Part shown: positions 41,824 to 51,589 of the stretch, piece after piece
How positions within the stretch are numbered: the stretch's first letter is position 1
Layout: every line of letters starts with the position of its first letter
From: Mycolicibacterium rhodesiae JS60
Lineage (GTDB): Bacteria > Actinomycetota > Actinomycetes > Mycobacteriales > Mycobacteriaceae
Length of the DNA stretch: 64,000 nucleotides
Assembly (NCBI GenBank): GCA_000230935.2
Contig: AGIQ01000003.1
Location: 434,001-498,000 of the forward strand
Direction: 5' to 3'
Position numbers and translations under genes: made by a program
The notes under the pieces: generated by a model
Told to the model about the DNA's origin: nothing
What the model saw: only the letters and a program-made list of their open reading frames with translations
Databases searched by the model: none

Positions 41824-44709
41824 ATGACTGTCGCCGTGGGGACTGATACCGAGGCGCCGCACAGGCGGGATGAGGTCTCCGCTGGTCAGCCGCCGCGATC
41901 GGGGGTGGCCACCTGGATTCGCCGGTTGGCGATCCCGATCATCCTGGGCTGGCTCGTCCTCATCGGCATCCTCACCGTGTTTGTCCCGTCGCTCGACGTC
42001 GTCGGCCAGGAACGCGCGGTGTCGGTGTCGCCCAAGGACGCTCCGGCGGTGATCGCGATGATGCGCTCGGGCAAGGTCTTCGAGGAATCCAGCACCGACA
42101 GCGCGGCGATGATCGTCCTGGAGGGCGACAACCCCCTCGGCGAGGACGCGCGCCGTTACTACAACGACTTGGTCGCCAAGCTTCGGGCCGACCCCATCCA
42201 CGTCAAGCACGTCCAGGACTTCTGGGGTGATCCGCTCACCGAGGCCGGCGCGCTCAGCGCCGACGGGAAAGCGGTCTACGTACAGGTCGCCCTCGGCGGC
42301 AACATGGGTGAGTCGCTCGGAAACGAGTCCGTCGCAGCGGTCCAGCAGATCGTCAAGGGACTGCCCGCACCGCCGGGCGTCAAGGCCTACGTGACCGGGG
42401 GCTCGGCCATGCAGGCCGACCAGTTACTGGAGGGCGCCAAGAGCATCCAGGTGGTCAAGATCGCCACCGTCGCGGTGATCATCTTCATGTTGCTGTTCTT
42501 CTACCGCTCGGTCGTCACCGTCGGGCTGGTCCTGGTGATCCTCGTCATGGGCCTGTCGGTGACGCAGGGCGTCGTCGCATTCTTGGCCTGGCACAACGTG
42601 ATCGGCTTGACGACGTTCGTCACGCAGATCCTGGTGCCACTTGCGCTCGCCGCCACCACTGACTACGCGATCTTTCTCATCGGCCGTTACCAAGAAGCCC
42701 GCGCCGGTGGCCAGGACCGAGAGTCGGCCTATTACACGATGTTTCGTGGCACCAGCCATGTGGTGCTGGCCTCCGGCATGACGATCGCCGGCGCGACCTT
42801 TTGCCTGTCCTTCACCCGGCTGCCCTACTTCAGTACGCTGGGCGTCCCACTGGCCATCGGCATGGTGGTGGCGGTGGTCTCGGCGCTCACGCTCGGCCCG
42901 GCCATCGTCACGGTGGCCAGCCGCTTCGGGCTGCTGGAGCCCAAGCGGGCCATGCGGATTCGGTTCTGGCGCAAGCTGGGTGCACTTGTGGTGCGCTGGC
43001 CCGCGGGTGTTCTGTTCGCGACGGTCATGATCGCACTGATCGGCCTGGTCGCCATCCCCGGCTACCAGCCCAATTACGACGACGCCAAGTATCTGCCAGC
43101 CGACATGCCCGCCAACCAGGGACTCGCGGCGGCGGCGCGCCACTTTCCCGCCGCCCGGATGAATCCCGAGATGCTGCTCATCGAGACCAACCAGGACCTG
43201 CGAAACTCGGCCGATTTCCTGGTGATCGACCGGATCACCAAGGCGGTCACCAAAGTGCCCGGCATCGGCCGTGTCCAGTCCATCACCCGTCCTGACGGGA
43301 AGCCGCTGAAATACAGCACAATTCCGGCCCAGATGAGCATCAGCGGCTCACTGCAGACGATGAACCGCTCCTACATGCAGGACCGAATGGCCGACATGCT
43401 GGTGCAAGGCGAGGACATGCAGAAGACCATCAACACGATGACGCAGATGATCACCTTGATGGAGCAGCTGAGCGGCACCATGCACGGGTTGGTGAGCAAG
43501 ACCGACGAAATGGCATTGGACATCGCGGAGTTGCGCAACCACATCGCCGACTTCGACGACTTCTTCCGCCCGATCCGCAACTACCTGTACTGGGAACCGC
43601 ACTGCTACAACATTCCGCTGTGCTGGGCGGTTCGGTCGACCTTCGACTCTCTCGACGGGGTCGACACCATGAGCGACGACATCCAGAAGCTGCTGCCGGA
43701 CCTTCATCAGCTTGATTCCATTATGCCGCAAATGGTTTCGCTGATGGAGCCGACGATCGAGTCGATGAAGCGGATGCGGATCATGATGCTGACGCTACAG
43801 GCCAGCCAGTCCGGGATGCAGGATCAGATGGCGGCGTTGAACGAGGACTCCTCGGCCATGGCTGCGGCATTCAACGACTCGTTCAACGACGACACGTTCT
43901 ACGCCCCGCCGGAGATCTTCGACAACGACGTCATCAAGCGGGGTATGAAGAACTTCATCTCCCCCGACGGCCGCGCGGCCCGGTTCGTGATCTCCCACGA
44001 GGACGACCCGATGTCGGAGGCGGGCATGAGCCGTATCGACGCGATCAAGGCCGCGGTCTTCGAGGCCATCAAGGGCACGCCGCTGGAAGGCTCGAAGGTC
44101 TATCTGGGCGGCACGGCGTCGGCCTTCAAAGACATGCAGGACGGCAACTCCTACGACCTGCGGATCGCCGGACTGGCGGCGCTCTCGCTGATCTTCATCA
44201 TCATGCTGCTGATCACCCGCAGCCTGGTCGCGGCAGCGGTGATCGTCGGCACCGTCGTGCTGTCCCTGGGAACGTCGTTCGGGTTGTCGATTCTGCTGTG
44301 GCAGCACATCCTCGGGATGCCTTTGCAATTCGTCGTGATCGCGATGGCGGTCATCATCTTGTTGGCGGTCGGTGCTGATTACAACCTGCTCCTAGTCGCC
44401 CGGATGAAAGAGGAGATACCGGCCGGAATCAACACCGGCATCATCCGCGCGATGGGTGGCAGCGGTTCGGTGGTGACCGCGGCCGGTCTGGTGTTCGCGT
44501 TCACGATGATGGCGATGTCACTGTCCAGCATGATCGTGGTGGCCCAGGTCGGGACGACGATCGGACTCGGCCTGCTGTTCGACACGCTCGTGGTGCGGGC
44601 ATTCATGACACCGTCGATCGCCGCGCTGATGGGACCGTGGTTCTGGTGGCCGAGGATCGTGCGGCGCAGGCCGCTGGCCGAGCGGCCGCACGGCGCCTTG
44701 CTCAGGTAG
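41824..44709 (+). CDS. MmpL-family RND exporter, second of a tandem pair
   Basis: A 961-residue RND transporter, closely related to the preceding gene along its whole length, with TTDYAIFLIGRYQE, GADYNLLLVARMKE, the coiled-coil insert and PHCYNIPLC. The start is ATG at 41824, 43 bases after the first paralogue, so they are probably co-transcribed. An 80-bp block (44035-44114) is identical to the paralogue while the flanks differ. The two may work as a heteromeric or sequential exporter. The end overlaps the convergent TetR gene by 8 bases. Confidence 0.92.
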   Translation: MTVAVGTDTEAPHRRDEVSAGQPPRSGVATWIRRLAIPIILGWLVLIGILTVFVPSLDVVGQERAVSVSPKDAPAVIAMMRSGKVFEESSTDSAAMIVLEGDNPLGEDARRYYNDLVAKLRADPIHVKHVQDFWGDPLTEAGALSADGKAVYVQVALGGNMGESLGNESVAAVQQIVKGLPAPPGVKAYVTGGSAMQADQLLEGAKSIQVVKIATVAVIIFMLLFFYRSVVTVGLVLVILVMGLSVTQGVVAFLAWHNVIGLTTFVTQILVPLALAATTDYAIFLIGRYQEARAGGQDRESAYYTMFRGTSHVVLASGMTIAGATFCLSFTRLPYFSTLGVPLAIGMVVAVVSALTLGPAIVTVASRFGLLEPKRAMRIRFWRKLGALVVRWPAGVLFATVMIALIGLVAIPGYQPNYDDAKYLPADMPANQGLAAAARHFPAARMNPEMLLIETNQDLRNSADFLVIDRITKAVTKVPGIGRVQSITRPDGKPLKYSTIPAQMSISGSLQTMNRSYMQDRMADMLVQGEDMQKTINTMTQMITLMEQLSGTMHGLVSKTDEMALDIAELRNHIADFDDFFRPIRNYLYWEPHCYNIPLCWAVRSTFDSLDGVDTMSDDIQKLLPDLHQLDSIMPQMVSLMEPTIESMKRMRIMMLTLQASQSGMQDQMAALNEDSSAMAAAFNDSFNDDTFYAPPEIFDNDVIKRGMKNFISPDGRAARFVISHEDDPMSEAGMSRIDAIKAAVFEAIKGTPLEGSKVYLGGTASAFKDMQDGNSYDLRIAGLAALSLIFIIMLLITRSLVAAAVIVGTVVLSLGTSFGLSILLWQHILGMPLQFVVIAMAVIILLAVGADYNLLLVARMKEEIPAGINTGIIRAMGGSGSVVTAAGLVFAFTMMAMSLSSMIVVAQVGTTIGLGLLFDTLVVRAFMTPSIAALMGPWFWWPRIVRRRPLAERPHGALLR

Positions 44710-45271
44710 GTCCCGCCAGCTTCGCCTCGATCAGCACGGCCAGATCACGGCCGGCACGCTGCAACGGGATCGGCGAGCGAGCCGCGATCGACATGATCAC
44801 GGCGCCTTCGATCGTCGCGACGACGGTGGTGGCGAGATCCTCGGCAGACTCCGGCCCGAGTCCGGCCCGTTCGAGTGGACCGGCGATGAGCCGTATCCAC
44901 TCCGCGAAGGCACTCGCCGCGGCCCGGGCGGCCGCAGGCGCCTCCGCACTGCCCAAGGTGGCAGCAACCATCGGACATCCGGCGCAGAAATCGCCCTCGG
45001 CAAGGGCGCCCTCCCACGCCCGCACGAACGCATCGACGGAGGCGATCGGATCACCTTCGGCGACCATCTCTTCAAGCATCGAGGTAAACTCAGCCGCGGC
45101 GGATTCGGTTGCCGCGGCTATCAATTCGGGTTTTCCATCGGGGAAGTTCAAGTAAAGGGTCCGGCGCGCCAGACCACTGTTCTCCAGAATCTGCGAGACG
45201 CTCGCGCTGCCCACTCCGCGCCGGCGCACGAGCGCGACCGTGGTCTCGATCAAGCGTTGCCGAGCAGACAT
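44702..45271 (-). CDS. TetR-family transcriptional regulator
   Basis: A 189-residue protein with TetR helix-turn-helix (VSQILENSGLARRTLYLNFPDG, split over about residues 25-46) and a C-terminal domain with FCAGCPMVAATLGS, a pattern seen in the YcdC/TetR_C group that senses small electrophiles or oxidants; its two Cys could respond to thiol chemistry (inference). It faces a deazaflavin-type reductase gene across a palindromic operator region and lies convergent to the mmpL pair. Start ATG at 45271. Confidence 0.88.
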   Translation of the reverse strand: MSARQRLIETTVALVRRRGVGSASVSQILENSGLARRTLYLNFPDGKPELIAAATESAAAEFTSMLEEMVAEGDPIASVDAFVRAWEGALAEGDFCAGCPMVAATLGSAEAPAAARAAASAFAEWIRLIAGPLERAGLGPESAEDLATTVVATIEGAVIMSIAARSPIPLQRAGRDLAVLIEAKLAGPT

Positions 45272-45305
45272 CTACGCCCTCCGTCCGTTGCACTATACCA
45301 ATCAG

Positions 45306-45344
45306 TCTACTATTGTCACATCATAGTAGATCGATCGGTCTACT
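45306..45344. promoter_or_regulatory. Three-half-site palindromic operator region
   Basis: TCTACTAT (45306-45313) and ATAGTAGA (45323-45330) form a perfect inverted repeat. The second arm also forms a near-perfect 20-bp palindrome, AGTAGATCGATCGGTCTACT (45325-45344), with one mismatched pair. These overlapping dyads lie between the divergent TetR and reductase genes and are the best operator candidates in the window. Confidence 0.6.
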
Positions 45345-45365
45345 CGATCGAGAGAGGACACCATC

Positions 45366-45806
45366 ATGAGCACGGCCAATAAGACACTGCGAAAGTTTCG
45401 CCGCGAGCGCTTCGTCGGCCGCTACGTCGCCAATCCGGCCGTGGCACTGCTCGGTCGCCTCGGGCTGCGCACCACGTTCGCCACAGAATTGCAGACAATG
45501 GGCCGCAAGACGGGCCGCTGGCGGCCGGTGCCCGTGTCGGCTCGCTTCGACGGAACCGGAGCGTGGGTGATCTCCCAGCACGGGCGCCGGTCCGGGTGGG
45601 CGCTCAATGTTGCCGACGACCCCAACGTCCGCATCTGGCAGGGCGATCGATGGCGAAGCGGTACAGCACGTTTCGTTCCCGACGACGACCCGGGCGCGCG
45701 CGCACGGACCTTTGCTACGTCCCCGATGTTGTCACCTCTCGTGACCGCCACGATCAAGGCACTGCAAACTGACCCGATCAGCGTGCGGATCGACTTCACC
45801 GACTGA
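45366..45806 (+). CDS. Deazaflavin (F420)-dependent nitroreductase family protein
   Basis: A 146-residue split-beta-barrel flavoprotein of the Ddn/FDOR-A type: FATELQTMGRKTGRWRPVPV holds the conserved GRKTG turn that contacts the F420 phosphate tail, followed by WVISQHGRRSGWALNVADDP and VRIWQGDRWRSG. Relatives use reduced F420 to reduce quinones or nitro compounds. It is divergent from the TetR gene with a shared operator and is probably induced when that repressor is released. Confidence 0.85.
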   Translation: MSTANKTLRKFRRERFVGRYVANPAVALLGRLGLRTTFATELQTMGRKTGRWRPVPVSARFDGTGAWVISQHGRRSGWALNVADDPNVRIWQGDRWRSGTARFVPDDDPGARARTFATSPMLSPLVTATIKALQTDPISVRIDFTD

Positions 45807-45961
45807 CCAGAGTGGGGCCAGGGTGACTCAAGCGGACTCCTGAGACACTTGGGGCAGACGTTTCTCAACCAGCTCACGACACCCCCGCACGCGCGTCGTC
45901 CGATGTCCCCGCGATCACTTATCTTGGACCGTCCGACCAACTACATCGAGGGGGAAACGGC

Positions 45962-47452
45962 GTGGACGACGACATCACCTTGTCGGCCGCTGACCTCCTC
46001 GAAATCAATCGCGACATCCAGGGCTCCCCCACGATCCGGCTGCTGGCCACACTCAACCTGGGCGGTTACGCCACCCTGATGGAGCGCCACCTCAGCGAAG
46101 GCGTGATCGGTGAGACCGAACTGGTGGTGCGCCTGGAACGCGACCTCGACGACCTGAGCCGGCCCGGCGGCGAACAGTCCGGCCTGGGCCTGATCAAGAG
46201 CTGGGCGAGCCAGGGCTGGCTGCACCGGGTGGCCGATCAGCGCAGCGGCGTCGAGCGCAACCTCTGCTACCTGACCCAGGACGCACGTCGTGCCCTGGAC
46301 TTCCTGCGCGGCCTGCGCCGCCAGGACACCATCGCCACCGGCGGGTCGATCAACGGCATCGCCGCCCGCCTCAAGCAGATCGCCCTGCGCGTCGGCAACG
46401 ACCCGGTCCGCATCCGCGCCGGCATCCGGGCCGAGATCGACGCGTTGCAGGCCGAACTGGACGCGCTGGAACGCGGTGAGGACCTCGGCGACCGCTCCGC
46501 CGACGTCGACATGACCGACATGTACGACGAAGCCCACGCCATCGCCCTGCAGATGGAACGGCTGATCACCGACATCGGCCAGTACGGGACGATGATCGAG
46601 CGGGCCACCGCCGCCCTGGACGAGCCGATCGACTCCAACGTGGAGTACCGCGACCGGCAGCGGCAGATGTACACCGACTACCAGGCCGCGTGGGACTCGC
46701 AGGGCCGCGACTCGCACCGCGCTTTCCTGCGGATGATCAACGATCCCGACCAGCGCGCCGAGTTCGAGGCCGACGTTCTTGCCGTCGCCCACGCCCTGCC
46801 CGCCCTGGACCCCGCGCTGCGCAAGGTGATGGCCGGCTTCTTCGAGCTCGTCGGCCAGCAGATCGACGAGGTGGAGCGCATCCAGCAACGCTGCGCTCAG
46901 CGGGTCAAGCGGTTCACCGCGTTCGGGACCTTGGAGCAGAGCCGCGGCGTGGCCCGTCAGCTGGGCGATGCGATCGGCGCGGCCCGCGCTCTGCTCAAGA
47001 GCTCGCTGACCGACTCGCGCCTCGACATCGAACTCCCGCTGGCCCGGCACACCATCAGTTCGGTTGGCGCACTGAGCTTCCGGATCGGTGATCTCACGCC
47101 GCCCAAGCCGGCTCAGGCTTCTGAAGGCGAGCTCGACCTGTCCAGCTTCGCCGCGCTCACCACTCAGGTCGACGCACCGGCGATGTCGGAAATGATCAAC
47201 ACCGCGATCGACGGCGGCGGACGGCTGTCGCTGCCCGACGCGCTGGAGATGTTGTCCGCCCAAGGGCACGGAGCTTATCTGGGTCATGTCATCGTGTTGT
47301 GGTCCTGGGCGCTCAAACAGCCGGATGCGGCAGCGTCGGCCGAGTCGGTCACCGTGCGGTTCCAGTCGCTGGACGGCCGCGACCGCGAGATGGAGGTTCC
47401 ACACCTGGTGTTCACCGAACCGATCTCCAGCCTGTTGGGAGCCAGCGCATGA
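45962..47452 (+). CDS. jetA: JetA/MksF-like kleisin-type subunit (DUF3375)
   Basis: A 496-residue protein of the DUF3375 family, the kleisin-like subunit of Wadjet (JetA) and MksBEF (MksF) SMC complexes. The N-terminal winged-helix-like part (IQGSPTIRLLATLNLGGYATLM) is followed by a long helical region (about residues 150-400) and a C-terminal domain ending HLVFTEPISSLL. It bridges the SMC heads and recruits JetB. GTG at 45962 follows a GAGGGGGA site. The stop overlaps the jetB ATG (ATGA). Confidence 0.85.
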   Translation: MDDDITLSAADLLEINRDIQGSPTIRLLATLNLGGYATLMERHLSEGVIGETELVVRLERDLDDLSRPGGEQSGLGLIKSWASQGWLHRVADQRSGVERNLCYLTQDARRALDFLRGLRRQDTIATGGSINGIAARLKQIALRVGNDPVRIRAGIRAEIDALQAELDALERGEDLGDRSADVDMTDMYDEAHAIALQMERLITDIGQYGTMIERATAALDEPIDSNVEYRDRQRQMYTDYQAAWDSQGRDSHRAFLRMINDPDQRAEFEADVLAVAHALPALDPALRKVMAGFFELVGQQIDEVERIQQRCAQRVKRFTAFGTLEQSRGVARQLGDAIGAARALLKSSLTDSRLDIELPLARHTISSVGALSFRIGDLTPPKPAQASEGELDLSSFAALTTQVDAPAMSEMINTAIDGGGRLSLPDALEMLSAQGHGAYLGHVIVLWSWALKQPDAAASAESVTVRFQSLDGRDREMEVPHLVFTEPISSLLGASA

Positions 47453-48153
47453 CGGACATTTCCGATGTCGATCTCACAGCCTTCTCCGCGCTGCCCCAGG
47501 TCGATCAAACCGCCCGCACCCCGCACCAACGCCGGCCGCGCTTCGATGGCGATGTCAGCGAGCTGCCCGACCGCGCCTGCTGGGCCTTGCAGCAGCTGCT
47601 GACTCGCCGCTACATCAGCGCCGAGGCCGACCAGGACCTCTACAGCTGGGTGCTCGAATACCGTGCGCAGCTGTCGGTGCGGCTCTCCGAGCTCGACCTC
47701 ATGCTGCGCATCGTGGACGGCACCGACATCGCCTTCATCGAGCAGGCTCGCTACGAATCCGCCAGAGGCGTCAAGCTTTTGCGCCGCGAGCCGCTGGGCA
47801 CCTACGACTCCATCCTGGCTCTGCACCTGGCACAGATGACGCGCGCAGCGGGCGGGCAGGCGGTGCTGATCAGCCGCGACGAGATCCACGGGCTGTTCTC
47901 CGGGGTGCTCAACGATGTCGACCGCGACACCGTCACCTTCACTGCCCGCATCGACGCCGCCATCGCGCGCCTGGCCGGGCTGGAGATCCTGCGCAAGACC
48001 CGCGACGACGAAGACAGCTACACCGTCAGCCCGGTGATCAACGCCGTGATGACCGCTTCGGTGATCGCCGAGTTGCAGCAGCAGTTCGAACTGCTGCTGT
48101 CCGGCGGCGGCGCACCGGAGCGCGAGGACCAGGAGAACCAGCTTGATGGCTGA
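47449..48153 (+). CDS. jetB: JetB/MksE-like KITE subunit (DUF4194)
   Basis: A 234-residue protein of the DUF4194 family, the KITE-type winged-helix subunit of Wadjet/Mks complexes. RACWALQQLLTRRYISAEADQD, then FIEQARYESARG, ILALHLAQMTRA and VSPVINAVMTASVI are the visible segments. It binds the kleisin JetA and DNA. ATG at 47449 overlaps the jetA stop, and its end overlaps the SMC gene by 8 bases, so the three subunits are translationally coupled. Confidence 0.83.
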   Translation: MTDISDVDLTAFSALPQVDQTARTPHQRRPRFDGDVSELPDRACWALQQLLTRRYISAEADQDLYSWVLEYRAQLSVRLSELDLMLRIVDGTDIAFIEQARYESARGVKLLRREPLGTYDSILALHLAQMTRAAGGQAVLISRDEIHGLFSGVLNDVDRDTVTFTARIDAAIARLAGLEILRKTRDDEDSYTVSPVINAVMTASVIAELQQQFELLLSGGGAPEREDQENQLDG

Positions 48154-51100
48154 ACAGTTCCACTTGTCGCGACTGCAGGTCATCAACTGGGGTGTGTTCG
48201 ACGGGTATCACGACATCCCGTTCAGCGAGGGCGGCGCACTGATCGCCGGCGCCTCCGGCAGCGGGAAATCGTCGCTGCTCGACGCGATCTCGCTCGGTTT
48301 CCTGCCGTTCAACCGGCGGAACTTCAACGCCTCCGGCGACAACACTGCCGCCGGTTCCAGCGCCGGCCGGCGCACCGTCGACAAGTACGTCCGTGGAGCG
48401 TGGGGGCAGCGCAGCGACGGCGGCACCAGCAAGGTGATGTACCTGCGCGGGGAGGGCACCGCGTGGTCGGCCATCGCGGTCAGCTACACCTCCAACACCG
48501 GACGCACGGTCACCGGCCTGGTGCTGAAATGGCTGACCGGCGAGTCCCGCTCGGATTCGTCGAGCCGCTTCGTGCTGGCCGACGGTGAGCGCGACATCGA
48601 GGACGTCTGCAACCGTTGGGCGGCAGGACGTTTCGATTCCAGCGTATTCAAGGAGGGAGAGTGGCGGTTCTCCACCAAGGTGGAATCGCAGTACCTGGCA
48701 CAGCTGTACGCCACGATTGGCATCCGCGCCTCCGACGCCGCCCAGCAGCTGCTCGGTAAGGCCAAGTCGCTGAAAAGCGTTGGCGGGCTGGAACAGTTCG
48801 TCCGGGAATTCATGCTCGACGAGCCAAGCAGCCTGACCCGGTTGCCCGACGCACTCAAGCAGATCGACCCCCTGGTGGAGGCCCGCGAGCTGCTGGCCGT
48901 CGCCCAGCGTAAGCGCAAGATCCTCGGCGACATCGAGAAGATCCAGCAGCGCTACGCCTCGGAGTCTTCCGACCTGGGCATCATCGACCTGGTCGACCAG
49001 CCGATGGTGCGGGCCTACACCGACCATGTCCGGCTGGCGCAGTGCGCCCCGCAGATCGCGTCGCTGGACACCACCATCGACCAGCTGGGCAACGAGTACG
49101 AGGACGTCACCCGGCAGCTGAATCTCGCCAAGGCCGAAGGCGATTCACTCAACGCGCAGATCAGCGGATCGAGCGCCAACCTGGGCCCGTTGCAGTCGCA
49201 GGTTGCCGGCGCCGAGGCGCAGGCCGAGCAGGTGGAGCGGCGGCGCGCCGCCTACGAGTCGATGTTGAACGCACAGGACATCGAGGTCCCGGACACCGCC
49301 GACGAGTTCTGGAATCTGCGTGAGGAACTCAGCACGCAGGTGACCGAACTGCTGGCCAAACTGGACCGGGGCCGGGAGGCCTCCACCGACGCCGAATACG
49401 CGCAGAAGGCCGCACGGATCGCCCGTGACGATGCGGCCAAGGAACTCAAACGCGTCGAACAGGTCGGCTCGGCCCTGCCCGAGTTCGCGATCACCATGCG
49501 TGAACACATTTGCGCCGCGGTCGGAATCGACCCCGGCGAGCTGCCCTACATCGCCGAACTGATGGACCTTCGGCCCGATCAGAGCCGGTGGCGGGTCGCC
49601 GTGGAGAAGGTGCTGCGGGGCGTCGGCTTGCGGCTGCTGGTCCCCGACGAGCAGTATGCGGCGGTGCTGCGGTTCGTCAACGAGACGAACATGGGCGGCC
49701 GGCTGCAGCTGCATCATGTACGGGCCTCGCTCGTCGGCGCGGACCCGGTCGAAGCCGACCCGAATACGTTGGCCGGCAAGCTGTTCCTGGTCGATCCGGC
49801 TCACCCCTGCGCGGCCGAGGCCGCCGATGTCATCGCCACGGCCGGCGACCACATCTGCGTGGACACCCCGGATGTGTTCGCCCGCTTCCGGCGCGCAGTG
49901 ACCGACGCCGGGCTGTACAAGGATTCCGACCGGCTGGCCATCAAGGACGACCGGCGTCCGCTGCGGCAGTCCGACTACATCTTCCAAGGTGAGGTCGCCG
50001 CCAAGATCGACGCGCTGACGGTCGATCTGGCCAATGCCGAGGAGGCCTACCAGCAGGCGCGGCGGGCCGCGGATGAGATTGCGGCTAAACGGCAGCAGTG
50101 GCGGGATCGGTCCGCGGCGTGCAAGGCGATCTGCGACCAGTTCCCGCAGTGGAATCAGGTCGACAGCGAAACCGCCGACGGGCATGCCGATCGGCTGCGC
50201 GAGCAGTACGAACTGCTGCTGGCCGACAATCCCGACATCGAGGCACTCAACGCCCGCGCCGACGAGGTATGGGAGGACATCCAGACCTTGATGACGCGCC
50301 GCGGCGCGATCCAGACCCGCCGCGACGATCTGGACGCCCGGCGCACCCAGCTGCTCGATCTCCAGGACCGGCTGGCTCCCCCATTCGTGTCGGAGCCGCT
50401 GACCGAGCTGCTGAATCGCTACGCAGCCGACGTGCCGGTGTCGCTGGAGGTGCTCAATCCCGAGCCGCACCGCGAGGCGGTCTTCAACACGATCCGCAGG
50501 GAACGCGAGCAGCTGCGGGAAAGTCGCAGGCGCTCTTACGACGAGCTCGCGCGCATCCTCAACACCTTCGACACTGCATTCCCCGACGCTATCCCCAACG
50601 ACAGCGAAGTTTTCGACGAGCGGGTGCACGACTATGTCGCGCTGTGCCGGCACATCGACGAGCGGGAGCTGCCCGAGGCCTACGAGCGAATGATGCGGTT
50701 GGTCACCGAACAGGCACCCGACGCGATCCTCACCCTGCACCGGGTGGCCGAGCAGGAGGCCCGTCGGATCAGTGAGCAGATCGACCGGGTGAACACCGGT
50801 CTGGGTGCCGTCGAGTTCAATAACGGCACCCGGTTGACCCTGCGCGCGACGCCCCGCAGCCTGACCGCGGTCGCCGAGCTGACCGAGATCGTGCGCGCGA
50901 TCTCCCGGCGCATTGCCGAGGTCGGCTTGGGTGACAAGCAGGCGATTCTCGATCAGTACGCCGACATTCTCCGGCTGCGCAACAGGCTGGCGTCGACCGC
51001 ACCAGAGGACAAGGCGTGGACGCGTGACGCGCTGGATGTCCGCAACCGGTTCACCTTCGACTGCGCGGAGTGGGACGTCCGCACCGAGGAGCTGATCCGC

Positions 51101-51517
51101 ACGCACAGCAATGCCGGCGACAACTCCGGTGGCGAACAGGAGAAGCTGATGGCCTTCTGCCTGGCCGGGGCATTGAGCTTCAACCTGGCCAACCCCGAGA
51201 GTTCGGACAACAAGCCGGTTTTCGCCCAGCTGATGCTCGACGAGGCGTTCTCCAAATCCGATCCGCAGTTCGCCCAGCAGGCGCTGCAGGCGTTCCGCAA
51301 GTTCGGCTTCCAGCTCGTCATTGTGGCGACCGTGCAGAACGCCACCACGATCCAGCCCTACATCGACAGCGTGATCATGGTGTCGAAGACGGAGGCGACG
51401 AGCCGCAACGCCCGCCCGGTGGCCACCGTTGCGGCCAAGACGATTTCGGACTTCACCTCGTTGCGGGCCGAGATGCGCAGCTCGGCGGCGCGGGAGCGGG
51501 TACCCGCAACCGTCTAA
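48146..51517 (+). CDS. jetC: JetC/MksB-like SMC ATPase
   Basis: A 1123-residue SMC-type protein: Walker A GASGSGKSS at residues 35-43, a long coiled coil with a hinge-like middle, the ABC signature SGGEQEK near residue 992, and Walker B QLMLDEAFS near residue 1031, which includes the catalytic Glu. Wadjet and MksB proteins of this type extrude DNA loops, act against circular plasmids, or organise the chromosome. It resembles the M. smegmatis EptC plasmid-restriction protein in kind. ATG at 48146 follows AGGAG. No JetD nuclease follows. Confidence 0.88.
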   Translation: MAEQFHLSRLQVINWGVFDGYHDIPFSEGGALIAGASGSGKSSLLDAISLGFLPFNRRNFNASGDNTAAGSSAGRRTVDKYVRGAWGQRSDGGTSKVMYLRGEGTAWSAIAVSYTSNTGRTVTGLVLKWLTGESRSDSSSRFVLADGERDIEDVCNRWAAGRFDSSVFKEGEWRFSTKVESQYLAQLYATIGIRASDAAQQLLGKAKSLKSVGGLEQFVREFMLDEPSSLTRLPDALKQIDPLVEARELLAVAQRKRKILGDIEKIQQRYASESSDLGIIDLVDQPMVRAYTDHVRLAQCAPQIASLDTTIDQLGNEYEDVTRQLNLAKAEGDSLNAQISGSSANLGPLQSQVAGAEAQAEQVERRRAAYESMLNAQDIEVPDTADEFWNLREELSTQVTELLAKLDRGREASTDAEYAQKAARIARDDAAKELKRVEQVGSALPEFAITMREHICAAVGIDPGELPYIAELMDLRPDQSRWRVAVEKVLRGVGLRLLVPDEQYAAVLRFVNETNMGGRLQLHHVRASLVGADPVEADPNTLAGKLFLVDPAHPCAAEAADVIATAGDHICVDTPDVFARFRRAVTDAGLYKDSDRLAIKDDRRPLRQSDYIFQGEVAAKIDALTVDLANAEEAYQQARRAADEIAAKRQQWRDRSAACKAICDQFPQWNQVDSETADGHADRLREQYELLLADNPDIEALNARADEVWEDIQTLMTRRGAIQTRRDDLDARRTQLLDLQDRLAPPFVSEPLTELLNRYAADVPVSLEVLNPEPHREAVFNTIRREREQLRESRRRSYDELARILNTFDTAFPDAIPNDSEVFDERVHDYVALCRHIDERELPEAYERMMRLVTEQAPDAILTLHRVAEQEARRISEQIDRVNTGLGAVEFNNGTRLTLRATPRSLTAVAELTEIVRAISRRIAEVGLGDKQAILDQYADILRLRNRLASTAPEDKAWTRDALDVRNRFTFDCAEWDVRTEELIRTHSNAGDNSGGEQEKLMAFCLAGALSFNLANPESSDNKPVFAQLMLDEAFSKSDPQFAQQALQAFRKFGFQLVIVATVQNATTIQPYIDSVIMVSKTEATSRNARPVATVAAKTISDFTSLRAEMRSSAARERVPATV

Positions 51518-51589
51518 TCCGCCCGGTTGCCGGGCTCGTCGGTCGTACTATTCGCCACAGGGCGGTGGGAGCCCGGCGGGAGGTGCGCG

